From: Notamacropus eugenii
Taxonomy: Eukaryota; Chordata; Mammalia; Diprotodontia; Macropodidae
DNA: 64,000 bases
NCBI RefSeq assembly: GCF_028372415.1
Contig: NC_092876.1
Location: 56,721,256 to 56,785,255 of the forward strand
Reading direction: 5' to 3'
In this document: piece by piece, positions 10,506 to 20,815 of the stretch
How positions within the stretch are numbered: the stretch's first letter is position 1
How the letters are laid out: the number at the start of each line of letters is the position of its first letter
Program-made: the position numbers and the translations under genes
Notes under the pieces: generated by a model
Told to the model about the DNA's origin: nothing
The model's database searches: none
What the model saw: the letters and a program-made list of their open reading frames with translations, nothing else

Positions 10506-10774
10506 GCTATGCTGTTGTACAAAACCAAAATAACTTTTAAAAATAAGGAGGAGGAGGAAGAGGAGAGAAAGGAAGGAAAAGGAAACGATGAACTATTAAC
10601 TTGGGAGGTTTCATTTGAACATTTCAGACAATCAATTCCATGTTCCATCTATATGGAATCAAACAAATGGACAGACTGATTCTTTACACACTCTTTCCTT
10701 CCCCAACCAAATTGAAATTTGAGACTATAGATTTAGAGATAACATTCCTCAAAAGATAAGTAGTGAAAGGAAAT

Positions 10775-10995
10775 TGTATTCAAAAGACAAAATGAAAAGG
10801 AACAACTAAATGAAAAAAAAAGATATTCCAAAGTATTATTAATAAAAGAAATACACATTAAAACATCTTCAAGGTTTTATTTTATAGACTGTGGGAAAAC
10901 AAGTACTCTAATACATTGTTGATGAAGTTGCAAGTTAGTCCCATAGTTCTAGAAACTAATTTGGAATTTTGAAAGGAAAATCCTTAAACAGTCCA
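10775..10995 (+). repeat. L1 ORF2 C-terminal fragment
   Basis: AAGAAATACACATTAAAACATC, then ACTGTGGGAAAACAAGTACTC and AACTAATTTGGAATTTTG: the cysteine-rich end of L1 ORF2, decayed. The GGA/GAA tract at 10545-10590 lies upstream. Confidence 0.65.
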
Positions 10996-10999
10996 GGCC

Positions 11000-12800
11000 C
11001 CTGGAATCAGTAGTCTTCACGCAAAACATTTTGTCTCAGCGTTGAAGCAGTTTTCTTGTGGCCAAATCCTTCTCCTCTTCAAAGGTAAACATTTACTAAG
11101 CACCTCCTAATAAAGTCCTTATGACTTGATGGTTGGCCAAAATGCTAATTCCCCAGTTCTTTTTTGCTATCCTACTAGAAAGTGGCAAGGTAGATTTGAG
11201 GTCAACAAGAGTAGAACACGCCTTTCCAAGGCAAAAAGAACCCCAGAAGGGAAGGGATGGTGGGATGATGCAATCAAACAACAGGAAGGTAATTACAAAA
11301 CAACATATTAGCAAAAAAAAAACACAAAACCCAGGAAGGCAAGCACAGGATAAAAACAAAATCAGTGGAGAGGGGTGGGGCAGGGGGGTGGAATATCACA
11401 ATGGGGTGCTTTCTGACTCACAGAATATTTTATGGATGTAGCTAAAACAGGCTGGAATGGAGCAAATTCTCACCTACTCCCCAAGAATTCATTAAATTCA
11501 TTAGTACTGAAACTGAAACCTTTTCCCCAACATCCCCAATTTGGTTACTATTAGCTTATTATTTTTGCTGCTGTTTTCCAAAGTAACCATTCTCCTTTTG
11601 GGTAGCTCTAACCATTAGAATTCTTTTCCTCTTTGATCCAGTCCAAAACTGCTTCCATCCATTGTTCCTAACCCTTCTCTTAGGGATCAAGGGGAATAAA
11701 TTAGCCGCACTATAGCAACTGTCCAAAGCACCTTCAGGCTCTCTGTTTTAGCTCCCTCCTCTCACCAGCACCCATGCTAGCTGAGAGTTTCCCAGAAGAG
11801 AATCTACTATAACTACACCACTAACACTGTTAACACTTGAGCCCCCACTGGTGGGTTTACTATTAACAACACAGCCACCTGACTAGGAACAATCATCTAG
11901 CATTCCACCCATAGATCAAGGAAATATTCTCCAATCAAGGCACTCCATATCTATAGGGGGAAAGCCTCATAAATTTAAAGTACTATGCTAATGCTAGGCT
12001 AGGGCAACTCACAGCACTGGAACTCTGGGCCTTGATATCCTTTTTCTTTTAAAAGATTTGTTGTATCAAACAAGTAACTCTACTGCTAAGGTTGGCTGCC
12101 CAGAAGCTATGGGGACTGCTCCAATATAAGACTGCTGTGTTGTACTCTTCCACTGCCAGGACAGGCCACTCCTAGACTGGTTAATCCTATTGGCTACCAT
12201 AGTAATTCTGTGCTGTTTCAGGAAAAGTAAAAACCCTTAATTTGGGATTAACAGAAGCTTCTACAATTCTATTTTTTGGCTGGATTCTGAGGGGTGTCTA
12301 CCTTCTAGGAAGTAGGTAGCAGCATAGATAGTTATAACTTCTCTTTGGCCAACTATCTGTTCCAAGTAACAGTTGGTGACCCAGAGGCATAGCTTCTCTT
12401 CCACATAGTTTTTAAGTCTTTTCTTAGACTAATCATATTTGAGAGCTGAGTGATAGACCTCCTTCTACCTTATGGTAAGTAATCAATATCTTACCAAATT
12501 TTCATCTCTGTTGGCTAGACCATAACCAGGCAGTGTACATTTGTCTAATAATCACAAAACATTTTGGAGGTTCTAGGTTTCATAGTTATTAATGCTACAC
12601 TTTTGCTGATTATATGCTATATAATCTGTTGATTATAAAGAACATCTAGAAAACGAGGTAGTCAGGCAGGTTTTGCCCAAACAAGTGCATTTTTTTTCTG
12701 TCACGTACTTTCTTAGTGTTTTTCACGTTCAGTTCTCACATTTGTCTTTGTCCCTTTCATTCAGGAAAATTGCCAAATTTTGAAAGGTGATCAACTTTGT
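11000..12800. other. Quiet block with no recognised repeat or gene
   Basis: Except for an L2 3' scrap at 11083-11130 I recognise no SINE, LINE, LTR or gene. The overlapping open frames at 11096-11441 have no known domain and include low-complexity parts. This is the longest repeat-poor stretch of the window. Confidence 0.5.
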
Positions 12801-12839
12801 ACCACCTTGACAGAAATAAATTCCTTTTAAATAATTTGA

Positions 12840-13300
12840 AATTATTTCCCTTAAATATTTCCCTCTGGTTAAATCTTCTGTCTCTTAAACTTCCCATGCA
12901 GCATGACCTCTAGGACTTTTATTATCTTGGTTGCTCAAATCTCAATGCAATTTGGTATCATTGCTAAAGAAGTGTGAAGAAACACAGCATTCCAAATGTG
13001 ATCTGACTAGAGCACATGAAATTTGGTTGAGATACCTGTGTATTTCAGTCTATTAGGGGAATTGCTCCTTTTCCCTCTGAATTGGGATTTTTTTTTCTTC
13101 AAAATTTTATTCTTTTGTAGCACAGACCTAGTCTGATTTTCTCATGTAGAATTTTGGGTGATGGGATTCTAGCTATCTTTTCTCTGAAGCCTTTAAATCT
13201 AAACTCCCCTAATCTAAGGTACATGTCAGAATACTTGGTTTTCCTCTCCATTACCAATTTGAAGATGGAATGACTGTCTTTCCCTAAAGCTCCTGTCATG
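12840..13300 (+). repeat. Possible CR1/L3 LINE fragment
   Basis: CAGCATTCCAAATGTGATCTGACTAGAGC and the preceding TCTTGGTTGCTCAAATCTC resemble the CR1/L3 3' region (pattern ACTCCAGATGTGGTCTGACCAG). Weak and short. Confidence 0.4.
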
Positions 13301-13321
13301 TCTATGTTAGCACCATATTCA

Positions 13322-13438
13322 TTTCAATTCAACAAACATTTTTTAATATCTACTTCCTGAGACTGGGAATACAAGACAAAAATGAAACAGTGCTTGCCAT
13401 CAAGGAGTTTATATTGTACAAGGGAATGCAACATGTAA
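13322..13438 (-). repeat. L2 3' end
   Basis: CAATTCAACAAACATTTTTTAA, GGGAATACAAGACAAAAATG, ATCAAGGAGTTTATATTG. Confidence 0.75.
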
Positions 13439-13702
13439 TAATAACAATAATAGCTAATATTTATACAGTACCTATTATGTGCCAGGCACTGTGCCTTACA
13501 AATATTATCTCATTTGATCCTCCCATCAACCCTAGGAGATTCATGGTATTATTATCCCCATTTTATAGATGATGAAACTGAGGCAGACAGTGGTTAAGTG
13601 ACTTGTCGAGGGTCACATAGCTAGTAAGTGTCTGAGGCCAAATTTGAACTCGGGTCTTCCTGCCTTCAGGATCAGGGTTCTGTGTACTATGGCTCCTCCT
13701 AG
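13438..13702 (-). repeat. MIR-type SINE, full length
   Basis: AATAATAGCTAATATTTATAC, TTACAAATATTATCTCATTTG, GATGAAACTGAGGCAGACAG, GGTCACATAGCTAGTAAGTG, GAACTCGGGTCTTCCTG. One of the best-kept MIR copies here. Confidence 0.9.
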
Positions 13703-13704
13703 CA

Positions 13705-14405
13705 AGGGAGAGAAAAACTGCCAAACTCAAGATAAGCTTTTTGTAGATGATTAGGGATCCTAATGCAGATAGAGTGGGGGAAGAAGGTGATATATTCTAG
13801 GAAGGAGAGAGATAGTCTGAGCAAAAGTGCAGAGGCTGGAGGTTCAAGAGACCAAGATAGACCAGTCTGGCTGGACCTTAGTATGTGAAAAAGAAAGTCT
13901 GCTAAATAAACTAGGTGGGACCTGGGTTGGGAGAGCTTTAAATGCCAAGCTGAGAAGTCTGACAGAGGCAGTAGGGAGTCACTAAATTTCTTGGGCAGTC
14001 AAATGACAAGGACAAGCCAGTGCTCAAAGCCTGAACTAGAAGTGAGTGGAGGTTGTGAGAGATGCGGTGGTTGGACCAATGGCAATTCATAGACGTCTAG
14101 ATGGTGATAAGAATGGTAACCCTCAACAAAACTGTGAGGTTTGCAAAGGACTGTACATAGGGTGTGTCCTTTGTAGGTGTGGGTTAGAGGAGAAGGAAGA
14201 GGCAAGAATGAGGACTGATTTGCAGACCTGGAGGGTTGGGAGGACAGTACTGTTCCCAATAGAAATAGGAAAGTTTGAAGGAGAGACAGGTTCAGGGGAA
14301 GAGATTGAGTTCCATTTAAAGGCATGTTGGTTTTGTGGGATATTGAGGAAGGGATGTCCCACAAGATGGTGGAGATGTGGGGCTGGAGCTCCCAGGAGAG
14401 AGTAA
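13705..14405 (-). repeat. L2 ORF2 fragment
   Basis: Minus-strand L2 reverse transcriptase region, decayed. It aligns by wording with the better L2 at 53465-55385 (compare TGTTCCCAATAGAAATAGGA with the GTGCCCTCAATAGTAATAGG there). The open frames on both strands at 13999-14405 lie within it. From 14405 to 14610 nothing is recognised. Confidence 0.6.
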
Positions 14406-14620
14406 CATTATGTACACAGACTTGTCAGTCCTCTCCCTAGAGGTGAGAATTCTTCCTGTGTGGTAAGAATTGGGACCAGGATTTCAGTGCCACTTACAGG
14501 TTTCTCTCTTTTCGTTAAAGGATGAAATGAGTGTTGAGGAAAGCTAAGAAATGACTAGCTGGTCTGCTTCTGGTAAAGGAGGAGTGGGGTGGAGAAAGAG
14601 AGATGGTGATAGGAACAGAG

Positions 14621-14914
14621 TGTGTGTTTGTCCTTCATTGCCAAAGAAGACCATGCCATCAGAGAAATGATGATATGACTTGCACTTGACTTTGTTTTGA
14701 GTGAGGGAGGGCTGTGCAGGCCAGAGCCATCTGAATCCAGTGACCAAATAATCATCAGGATGACTAGAGATGACCCAGGATGATGCAGTTGGGGTTAAGT
14801 GACTTGCCCAAGGTCACATAGCTAGTGAGTGTCAAGTGTCTGAGGCGAGATTTGAACTCAGGTTCCCCTGACTCCTGCACTGGTGCTCTATCCACTGCAC
14901 TACCTAGCTGCCCT
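14621..14914 (-). repeat. Mar1-type SINE with RTE tail and TSD
   Basis: Minus-strand copy: tail TTTGTCCTTCATTGCC...GAGTGAGGGAGGGCTGTGC, body GGTTAAGTGACTTGCCCAAGG, head CACTGCACTACCTAGCTGCC. Flanked by AGGAACAGAG (14611-14620) and AGGCACAGAG (14915-14924), a 10-bp TSD with one mismatch. Confidence 0.9.
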
Positions 14915-14924
14915 AGGCACAGAG

Positions 14925-14985
14925 ACAGAGAAAGAGTAAAAACAGAAAGAAGCAAAGAGAATCAAAGTGACAGAGAGAGAGAGAG

Positions 14986-15025
<40 letters not shown>

Positions 15026-15115
15026 AGGGAGAGAGAGAAAGGGAGAAGGACAGAGACAGAGGAGTGAAGACAGAAAAAAGGAAAGAATCAAAGTGACAGA
15101 AAGAAGGAGAGAGAG
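14925..15115. repeat. GA-rich microsatellite
   Basis: Purine-only AGAG/AAAG/GGAG stretch, longest pure part 14970-15050. It starts right at the SINE TSD. The open frames through it are artefacts. Confidence 0.9.
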
Positions 15116-15740
15116 TGCTCCAGTAGTAACTGTAAAAGGATGAATTTAAAGGAGATGTTTTTGTTAACCTGAAAGTTTAGTTAGAAGAGTCAAACAGGCT
15201 AAATTCATATTGTTTGCTTCCTTAGAACTAGCAGATACATGATCATGGGGCCAGAAGAAAACCTCTGACTGTCTGATACAAGGATGACCAGGCTTAAATT
15301 TATTTTAGGACAATCCAAGAATGTCTGTGTCCCTCAGATTTATGGTCTCTATTGAGTTTAACTATATCATGCGATAGAAATTTTAATTGAATAAGTGGTA
15401 AATATAGTAAGAGAGTTGACAAAATTTCAGCTGAAATTATGACCCAGGGTATCTGTGTTTTCTTTACCATTAACTTGCCATAACATGGTATATGCCCACA
15501 AAATATCAAGATGTGGAAAACATCTCATTTTTCATGATTCTGTCTTGGGTTAAGGGTCTTATAAAGAATAATGTTAAGTCAGCCCCATCTGGTCTTGTTG
15601 ACATAGGAAGAGGTATTCTCTGAGTTTACTTCAGAGAACAAAGAGGCTGTTAGGTCCCAGCTCTTCTTCTGATTGATTAATTCAAGCTCTAGCCTTTATT
15701 GAAGTCCAAAAATGATATTAAATGGTTATCAGTCTCTAGA
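15116..15740. other. No feature recognised
   Basis: No recognisable element or gene. The 69-codon minus-strand frame at 15300-15509 has no known domain. Confidence 0.4.
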
Positions 15741-15744
15741 GTCT

Positions 15745-16015
15745 TTTCAGGCTTGGACATTAGATATTTGATCATAACTCTAGCTCTAATATTCTATGCT
15801 ATGAGGTCTTTTCAGTTCTAATATTCTAGCTTACTTAAACTTCTCCCAGCTCTGACATTATAGGTTCTACGGGCCCTCCCAGCTCTGACATTCCCTGTTC
15901 TAAGGGCCCTCCCAGCTCTGACACTATGTTCTAAGGCTCCCTCAGCTCTGACATCCTATGCCATAATTTGCAGCTCCGACTTTCTTTGCTCCATATTGCT
16001 GGTCAGCTCTCACAT
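15745..16015 (+). repeat. 33-bp minisatellite array (partly decayed)
   Basis: Two good units start at 15867 and 15900 (33 apart; CTAAGGGCCCTCCCAGC type). The next starts at 15931 (31 apart), with decayed units on both sides. Confidence 0.8.
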
Positions 16016-16244
16016 TTCTATGAACCCATGATTTTCATGGATTTATGCTCCTTGTTCTCATAATTTGTTTGTTCCCTAGGTCACAGGGCAAACACAAGTA
16101 TAAGTTTGTATCCAAACACATCCATTGATTCTAAATGCTATGGAAAGCTGATGAAAAGGGAAAAAGTCAAGTCAGAACAGTCTATTTCCCAAAGCTTTTT
16201 GCTATTTCTCTGCAAGGCAAAGGCTATTTTTGCCTTAATTTAAA

Positions 16245-16312
16245 TGCCCCATACTTAGTAATATAATTCCTGCGACATAATGAATGCTTAATAAATGATG
16301 ATAGTTGATTGA
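16245..16312 (+). repeat. L2 3' end scrap
   Basis: GAATGCTTAATAAATGATGATAG...TTGATTG resembles the last bases of L2. Confidence 0.5.
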
Positions 16313-16811
16313 TAGTTGCCTTATCTTTTAATAATTGAATTAATGAAAAATGCTCCTAATGAGATTATCTTGGAGAACATTTGAGTTGTCATGATGTGAG
16401 TTGGGCTCCATTTGCCCAGAAGAGTTAAAAAAAATAACAGTGAGGAGACAGGTAGTAGCTGGTAAAGCAAGACTATATAAAAGTGTCCAGACAGGCTGTA
16501 TCATGCCCAGTTTGGCACAAACCCATGGAAATCTTCTGGGCCTTACTTGTAGGACCAGGTGTGCACCCCATCATCAATAGAACCAAGATTATAGGGCTTA
16601 AGAAGCAGGATGTTGGCACAAAAGGAGGATTTGGTCTCATAAGTAGGATCCTGATGTTTTATTCATTTTTTTAATTGAGGCAAGGATGTATGATGTCATC
16701 AGAAGGAGTAGTCCTTCCCCTAAAGTAGATTGGACTCCTGTGGGCTAAAAGGTGTTGTGTTCCACTCCCACACCACCCCCACCAAAAAAGTAACTAAACT
16801 TACATGAGTTA

Positions 16812-16960
16812 TTCATTCATTCAATATTATAAACCACCTACCATAAGTAAATGGCCTTTCTAGGCCAGGAATGGGGAACCTGTTCTAGGCATACAAAGAA
16901 AAATATGACCAAGTCCCTGAACTTCTTTCTATTCTACCGAAGGTGTGGAAGTCACAATAT
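16812..16960 (-). repeat. L2 3' end holding a 17-bp hAT relic
   Basis: CATTCATTCAATATTATAAACC, ATACAAAGAAAAATATGACC, CAAGTCCCTGAACTTC: reverse L2 3' end. It is interrupted by the relic at 16866-16882. Confidence 0.65.
16866..16882. mobile_element. 17-bp hAT relic between perfect 8-bp TSDs
   Basis: CAGGAATGGGGAACCTG is one terminal sequence of the palindromic MITE family at 7495 and 17634. It lies between exact copies of TTCTAGGC (16858-16865 and 16883-16890). Removing one TSD and the relic restores the L2 text. It is best read as an internal deletion or failed excision that kept one end. Confidence 0.75.
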
Positions 16961-16967
16961 AAATCAT

Positions 16968-17415
16968 ATTATCAATAACTAATATTTATATAGAGCTTTA
17001 AGGTCTACTAAGTTTTGTTGTTCAGCCTTTTCTTTTTTGGTCATGTCTGACTCTCCATGGTCCCATTCGGGGTTTTCTTGGCAAAGATCCTGGAGTAGTT
17101 TGCCATTTCCTTCTCCAACTCATTTTACACATGAGGAAACGGAGGCAAACAGAATTAAGTGACTCCACCAAGGTCACACAGCTAGTAAGTATCTGAAGCA
17201 AGATTTGAAGTCAGGGAGATGAGTTTTCCTGACCCCTGGTCTAGTGCTCTATTTACCATTTCCTAAGTACTTTATAAATATTATCTCATTGGATCTTTAT
17301 AACAACCCAGGCAGATAGGTGCCATTATTATCCCCACATCATAGATAGGTAAACTGAGGCAGTCAGTGCCTTGCCCAGAGTCACACAGCTACTAATATCT
17401 GAGGTAAGATTTCAA
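16968..17415 (-). repeat. MIR-type SINE split by a CORE-SINE
   Basis: The MIR 3' part (AACTAATATTTATATAGAGC) is at 16968-17020 and the rest (ACTTTATAAATATTATCTCATTGG, GTAAACTGAGGCAGTCAG) at 17262-17415. Confidence 0.8.
17021..17258 (-). repeat. CORE-SINE with RTE-type tail
   Basis: TTGTTGTTCAGCC, GTCATGTCTGACTCTCCATGG, GTTTGCCATTTCCTTCTCCA, then the reverse core GGTCACACAGCTAGTAAGTA. Inserted in a MIR, so younger than it. Confidence 0.9.
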
Positions 17416-17469
17416 CTCAAAGAAAGGAGAGATCAGACAAAGAGCTCTGGAAAAATGTAGAAAGAAGAG

Positions 17470-17633
17470 AATATTCTTGGTCAATGGAAAGAATGTTGAA
17501 TCTGCAGTCAGAGGACTTGGGTTGGAATTCTACCTCAGATGTTTACCACCTGTGAGAATTTGGGCAAATCAGTTAGTGAATCTCTTCATGCCTCAGTTTC
17601 CCCATCAGTAAAGGGAGGAAGGTTGAATTAAAT
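17470..17633 (+). repeat. MIR-type SINE, tail continues at 19362-19400
   Basis: GAATCTGCAGTCAGAGGACT, GCCTCAGTTTCCCCATCAG, AAGGTTGAATTAAAT. Its tail resumes at about 19362 (GACTCAATGAGATTCCCTTC...GGTTCTAGAGCTCC) after a hAT MITE that itself holds the FKBP1A retrocopy. Confidence 0.75.
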
Positions 17634-19361
17634 CAGTAGTGGGGAACCTGCAGCCTCTAGGACCTTCTAGGTTCTTGGGTGCAGCCTTTTGACCTAGTCC
17701 AAGTTTGATAGAACAAATCCTTTTCTTTTCTTTTTTTGAGAAAAGCCAGCATAAAGCATTTTATTGCAATAATAAAACTTGAAACTCATATGTGGTGGAG
17801 GGAGAGTGGAGGGTGGCAGTTTCTCTTACCAAATCACTACAGAGGACAGCAAAAGGGGAAGTGGGAGTGGGAGAAGGAAGGTGGGGTGAAGGGAGGGGTA
17901 TCAGCAGTAGGGGAGCAGAGCATCCAAAACAGATGTTGACACTGTGATGACCAGTGTCAGTTTTGTCTTTTTTACAGAGAACACTCAAAAAGAGTTCCTG
18001 TGACAATGAAATTTCTACAAAGAGCACCTTCAATTTAACAATCAATTCAAGTTCTTGGAATGTAGGTAGTTGGGGAGCTTTGTTGGCTCCTGGAGATTAA
18101 AAAAGTTCTCCAAATCCATTAGAAAACCACAGAATGGAAAAAAAAGTCAGGCATCTACAAAGTAGGTTTATATTGACCCAAGTTGTTCCAAGATAAGACC
18201 CCAAGTGGCAGGTCTAATACTGCATTGAAAATACCTGCTTTCAAAAGGCAGAGGTTCAGAGGGTGCGGGGAAGGAGGTTTGGGCGGTTGAAGCAGGTTCT
18301 CCTTCCCCACCTTCATTTTGGACAGGGTGACTCATACTCTCCAAGGAAATCCTTCAACTTGGAGAATATGTCAGCCCTCCATAGCTTTACAGAAGCAGCA
18401 AAATAAATAAATAAATACATAATAAATTTCATCCAAAAAAGATAAAAAGGACAAAGACTTGCTCTGTCCAAATAATTCCTATTCTAAGGTTAACCCATCT
18501 GTGTGCGATTAATGCTTGATCATACACTTAATCTTAAATCTATACCCCAAAAGATTTCAATTTAAATCTAGACCCCAAAAGTGAAGATGAATGACTTGAC
18601 AAGTTGGGGTTTACAGTGTATAGTTTAGAGACAACGCATGTAGGAGAAAGAAGAGTTGCGAGCAAAGCCAAGTGATAGCACATTCACTCGGGGTGTATGT
18701 CTGGTCCATGAATGCAGTGCAATATCAGGGAAAAGTTCCATACACATTCATGCGCATTCTTCTTGAGATCCAAACTCTGAACTCTTCCATGTGCTAATTC
18801 AAGAAACAGGGAGCTAGGGGAAGAAACCATTCCTGTCACTCCAATTTTCTAGGTTCCACCTCAAAGACGAGAAGTGCATTTGGTGGAATGGTGTGTGGGG
18901 TGACTAGTGGAACCATAAGCATAGTCTTGGAGACATGGTCATTTTGGCGCTCTGACCCACACTCATCTGGGCAACGCTTTTCCAGCCTCCAATCACCTCC
19001 TGCTTGCCCATCACAGACTAGAAGGGCTTATTTCTGTCACGGGAGGAATCAAACTATTTTCCATCTTCTAGCATCCCCGTGTAGTGCACACGCGGGTCTG
19101 ACCGCGCTTGGGGACGATGGTTTGTTTCCACCTGCACTCCCATCCCGGCCGAACTTGAGCAGATCGGGGATCCCTGCTCGGCGGGGCGCCTGCACGAAGC
19201 GAGGCGAGGCGAGGAGGGAGCTTGGCGGGCAGAGGGACAGACTGAACATATCCTTTTCTTAAGGGGATTTGTTGTGTGAAGTTTTGATTCAATCGAAGGG
19301 CAGCACTTCAGGATCTGGAGGAGCACCTGTGGCCTCGAGGTGCAGGGTCCTCCTCCCCTAG
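17634..19361. mobile_element. Palindromic hAT-type MITE split by FKBP1A retrocopy
   Basis: The left arm 17634-17727 (TGGGGAACCTGCAGCC...CAAGTTTGATAGAACAAATCC) and the right arm 19261-19361 (AAGGGGATTTGTTGTGTGAAG...GTGGCCTCGAGGTGCAGGG) are inverted repeats of each other and match the 7495-7676 copy. The retrocopy landed in the spacer at the centre of the palindrome. Outer ends are approximate. Confidence 0.8.
17728..19249 (-). pseudogene. FKBP1A: FKBP1A (FKBP12) processed pseudogene
   Basis: Intronless retrocopy of the FK506-binding prolyl isomerase mRNA. The ATG is at 19143-19141 and the original TGA at 18838-18836. Visible family strings in order are MGVQVET, VHYTGMLEDGK, GKQEVI-GW, VAQMSVGQ and LVFEVE--KLE. 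The coding part is 308 bp against about 327 in the parent. A deletion removes the PGDGRTF region, an in-frame TAG replaces the lysine codon after EDGK, and the frame shifts later. A 5'UTR-like CpG-rich leader (19144-19249) and a 3'UTR of about 1.1 kb remain, with AATAAA at 17765-17760 and a poly(A) tract at the left end. TSDs ATCCTTTTCTT at 17717-17727 and 19250-19260 mark L1-driven insertion into a MITE. The CpG-rich 5' end hints that decay is moderate. Not functional as an isomerase. Confidence 0.95.
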
Positions 19362-19566
19362 ACTCAATGAGATTCCCTTCTGGTTCTAGAGCTCCAAAAC
19401 GTTCAGCTAGAGTAGTGAGTGGTCCTTACTGAGATAAGGGGCCCTCCCAGAATTAATTCTTCTAGGAGAACTAGGTGAAAGGTGACATCCAGGGAAAAGA
19501 CTAACGGACTGAATGAATGTGAAAGCATTTAAGTGCTTACCGGGAGTGGAAGTGGTGCTTAACCCA

Positions 19567-19740
19567 GGAAATAGTGATAACAATAATCGCTAGCATTTAT
19601 CAAGTATTTTAAGGTTCGTAAAGGTCTTTACATATGTTAGCTAATCAAATTACAATACAAAAACCCCAAAGCCCCAGTACCTGCCCACAAAGAGCTTATA
19701 TTCTAATTGGGAGCTTAGAGGAAGTTCATTACCAGAGTAT
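19567..19740 (-). repeat. MIR 3' fragment followed by L2 3' scrap
   Basis: ATAACAATAATCGCTAGCATTTATC and TTAAGGTTCGTAAAGGTCTTT (MIR, 19567-19640), then CCCACAAAGAGCTTATATTC (L2, 19655-19720). Confidence 0.6.
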
Positions 19741-19744
19741 CGAA

Positions 19745-20194
19745 AGGTCTTTACAAATGCACCAAGAGTTCTCCCGTAGTCCTGTGGGGGGTGGGGGAGG
19801 GTGGTCGCCTGAAGGGCTCCAAGGAGAGCTAGGGTAAGATAAGGCTTGGTTCTCTCATGACTGGTCTAGGGACCATTCCCTCTTCTTTTCTTGTAGGGCT
19901 TCCATGTGGGGATCTGGGGGAAGCTGGGAGGGAAACGACCAGGTCCTGTGCTTTTCAAATATTATCTCCTCTGATAGACTTGATGTTCTCTTGCTGTGGC
20001 CCATTTATATCAAGATAAAGTCGGGGAGCAGGCCCAGGGAGTGAAAGACCTTTGGGCAATTTGACTAAAATGTGGTTTTGTTGATTTACAGTTTAAATCG
20101 ACCAAAAGGCAAGGGAAACAGCGTAGTGGACATAAATATTTGCCAACTGGAAATCTTGCTTATGGATCGGTGTAAAAGATACTAACAAGTTACT
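19745..20194. other. No feature recognised
   Basis: Includes a short G-rich patch (19786-19806). No element or gene recognised. Confidence 0.4.
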
Positions 20195-20384
20195 TCAAGA
20201 AACATTTATTAAGCACCTACCATTGCCAGGTGCTGACGGCTGGGGATACAAAGAAAGACAAAGCACAGCCCCTGATCTTGGGAAATTCAGGGCCTAATTG
20301 GGGAGACAACAGACAAACAACTCTGCACAAACAAGAGATAGATATAGATTATTGATAAAAATAGAGGTAAATATAGAGGGCTGA
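20195..20384 (-). repeat. L2 3' end
   Basis: AAACATTTATTAAGCACCTACC, GGGGATACAAAGAAAGACAAAG, then AATTGGGGAGACAACAGACAAAC. Its upstream part seems to continue at 21113-21240 beyond later insertions. Confidence 0.8.
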
Positions 20385-20620
20385 TAGGCAGCACCATAGT
20401 GCATAGAGTGCAGGGTCTGGAGTCAGGAAGACCTCAGTTCAAGTCTACCCTTAGACACTTCCCAGCTGTGTGACTCTTGGCAAGTCACTTCACTCTGCCT
20501 CAATTTCCTCATCTGTAAAGTGAACTGGAAGAGGAAATGGCAAACTACTGTCTTTGCCAAAGAAACCTCAGATGGGGTCATGGAGAGGTAGACATGACTG
20601 AAAACAACTCAACAGCAGCA
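20385..20620 (+). repeat. CORE-SINE with RTE-type tail
   Basis: GGCAGCACCATAGTGCATAG, GGAGTCAGGAAGACCTCAG, GTGACTCTTGGCAAGTCACTT, tail GGAAGAGGAAATGGCAAACTAC and GACATGACTGAAAACAAC. Inserted in the L2. Confidence 0.9.
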
Positions 20621-20754
20621 AATACACACACTAAATATATAAGGATATATATACACATATATGCATAATACATTTATTACAAGCAACACATAGTACAAAC
20701 AAGTTTATATGTGTATATATAAACACATTACAAACAAGCTCTATATCTGTAACT

Positions 20755-20815
20755 TATTTATACAGAGTTATTTACATGTTGTTTTCCCCATGAATTGTGA
20801 GCTTCTTGAGAGCAG
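20755..20815 (+). repeat. L2 3' scrap
   Basis: ACATGTTGTTTTCCCCATGA, GTGAGCTTCTTGAGAGCAGAG. AT-rich TATATG repeats fill 20630-20750. Confidence 0.5.

Noticed and set aside
14621-14914. tRNA-like A/B-box heads of SINEs as tRNA genes
   Set aside because: The heads are SINE promoter remnants; no cloverleaf or anticodon stem is complete in any copy looked at.
18888-19262. 124-codon plus-strand frame
   Set aside because: Antisense to the FKBP1A retrocopy; open only because of the GC-rich leader.
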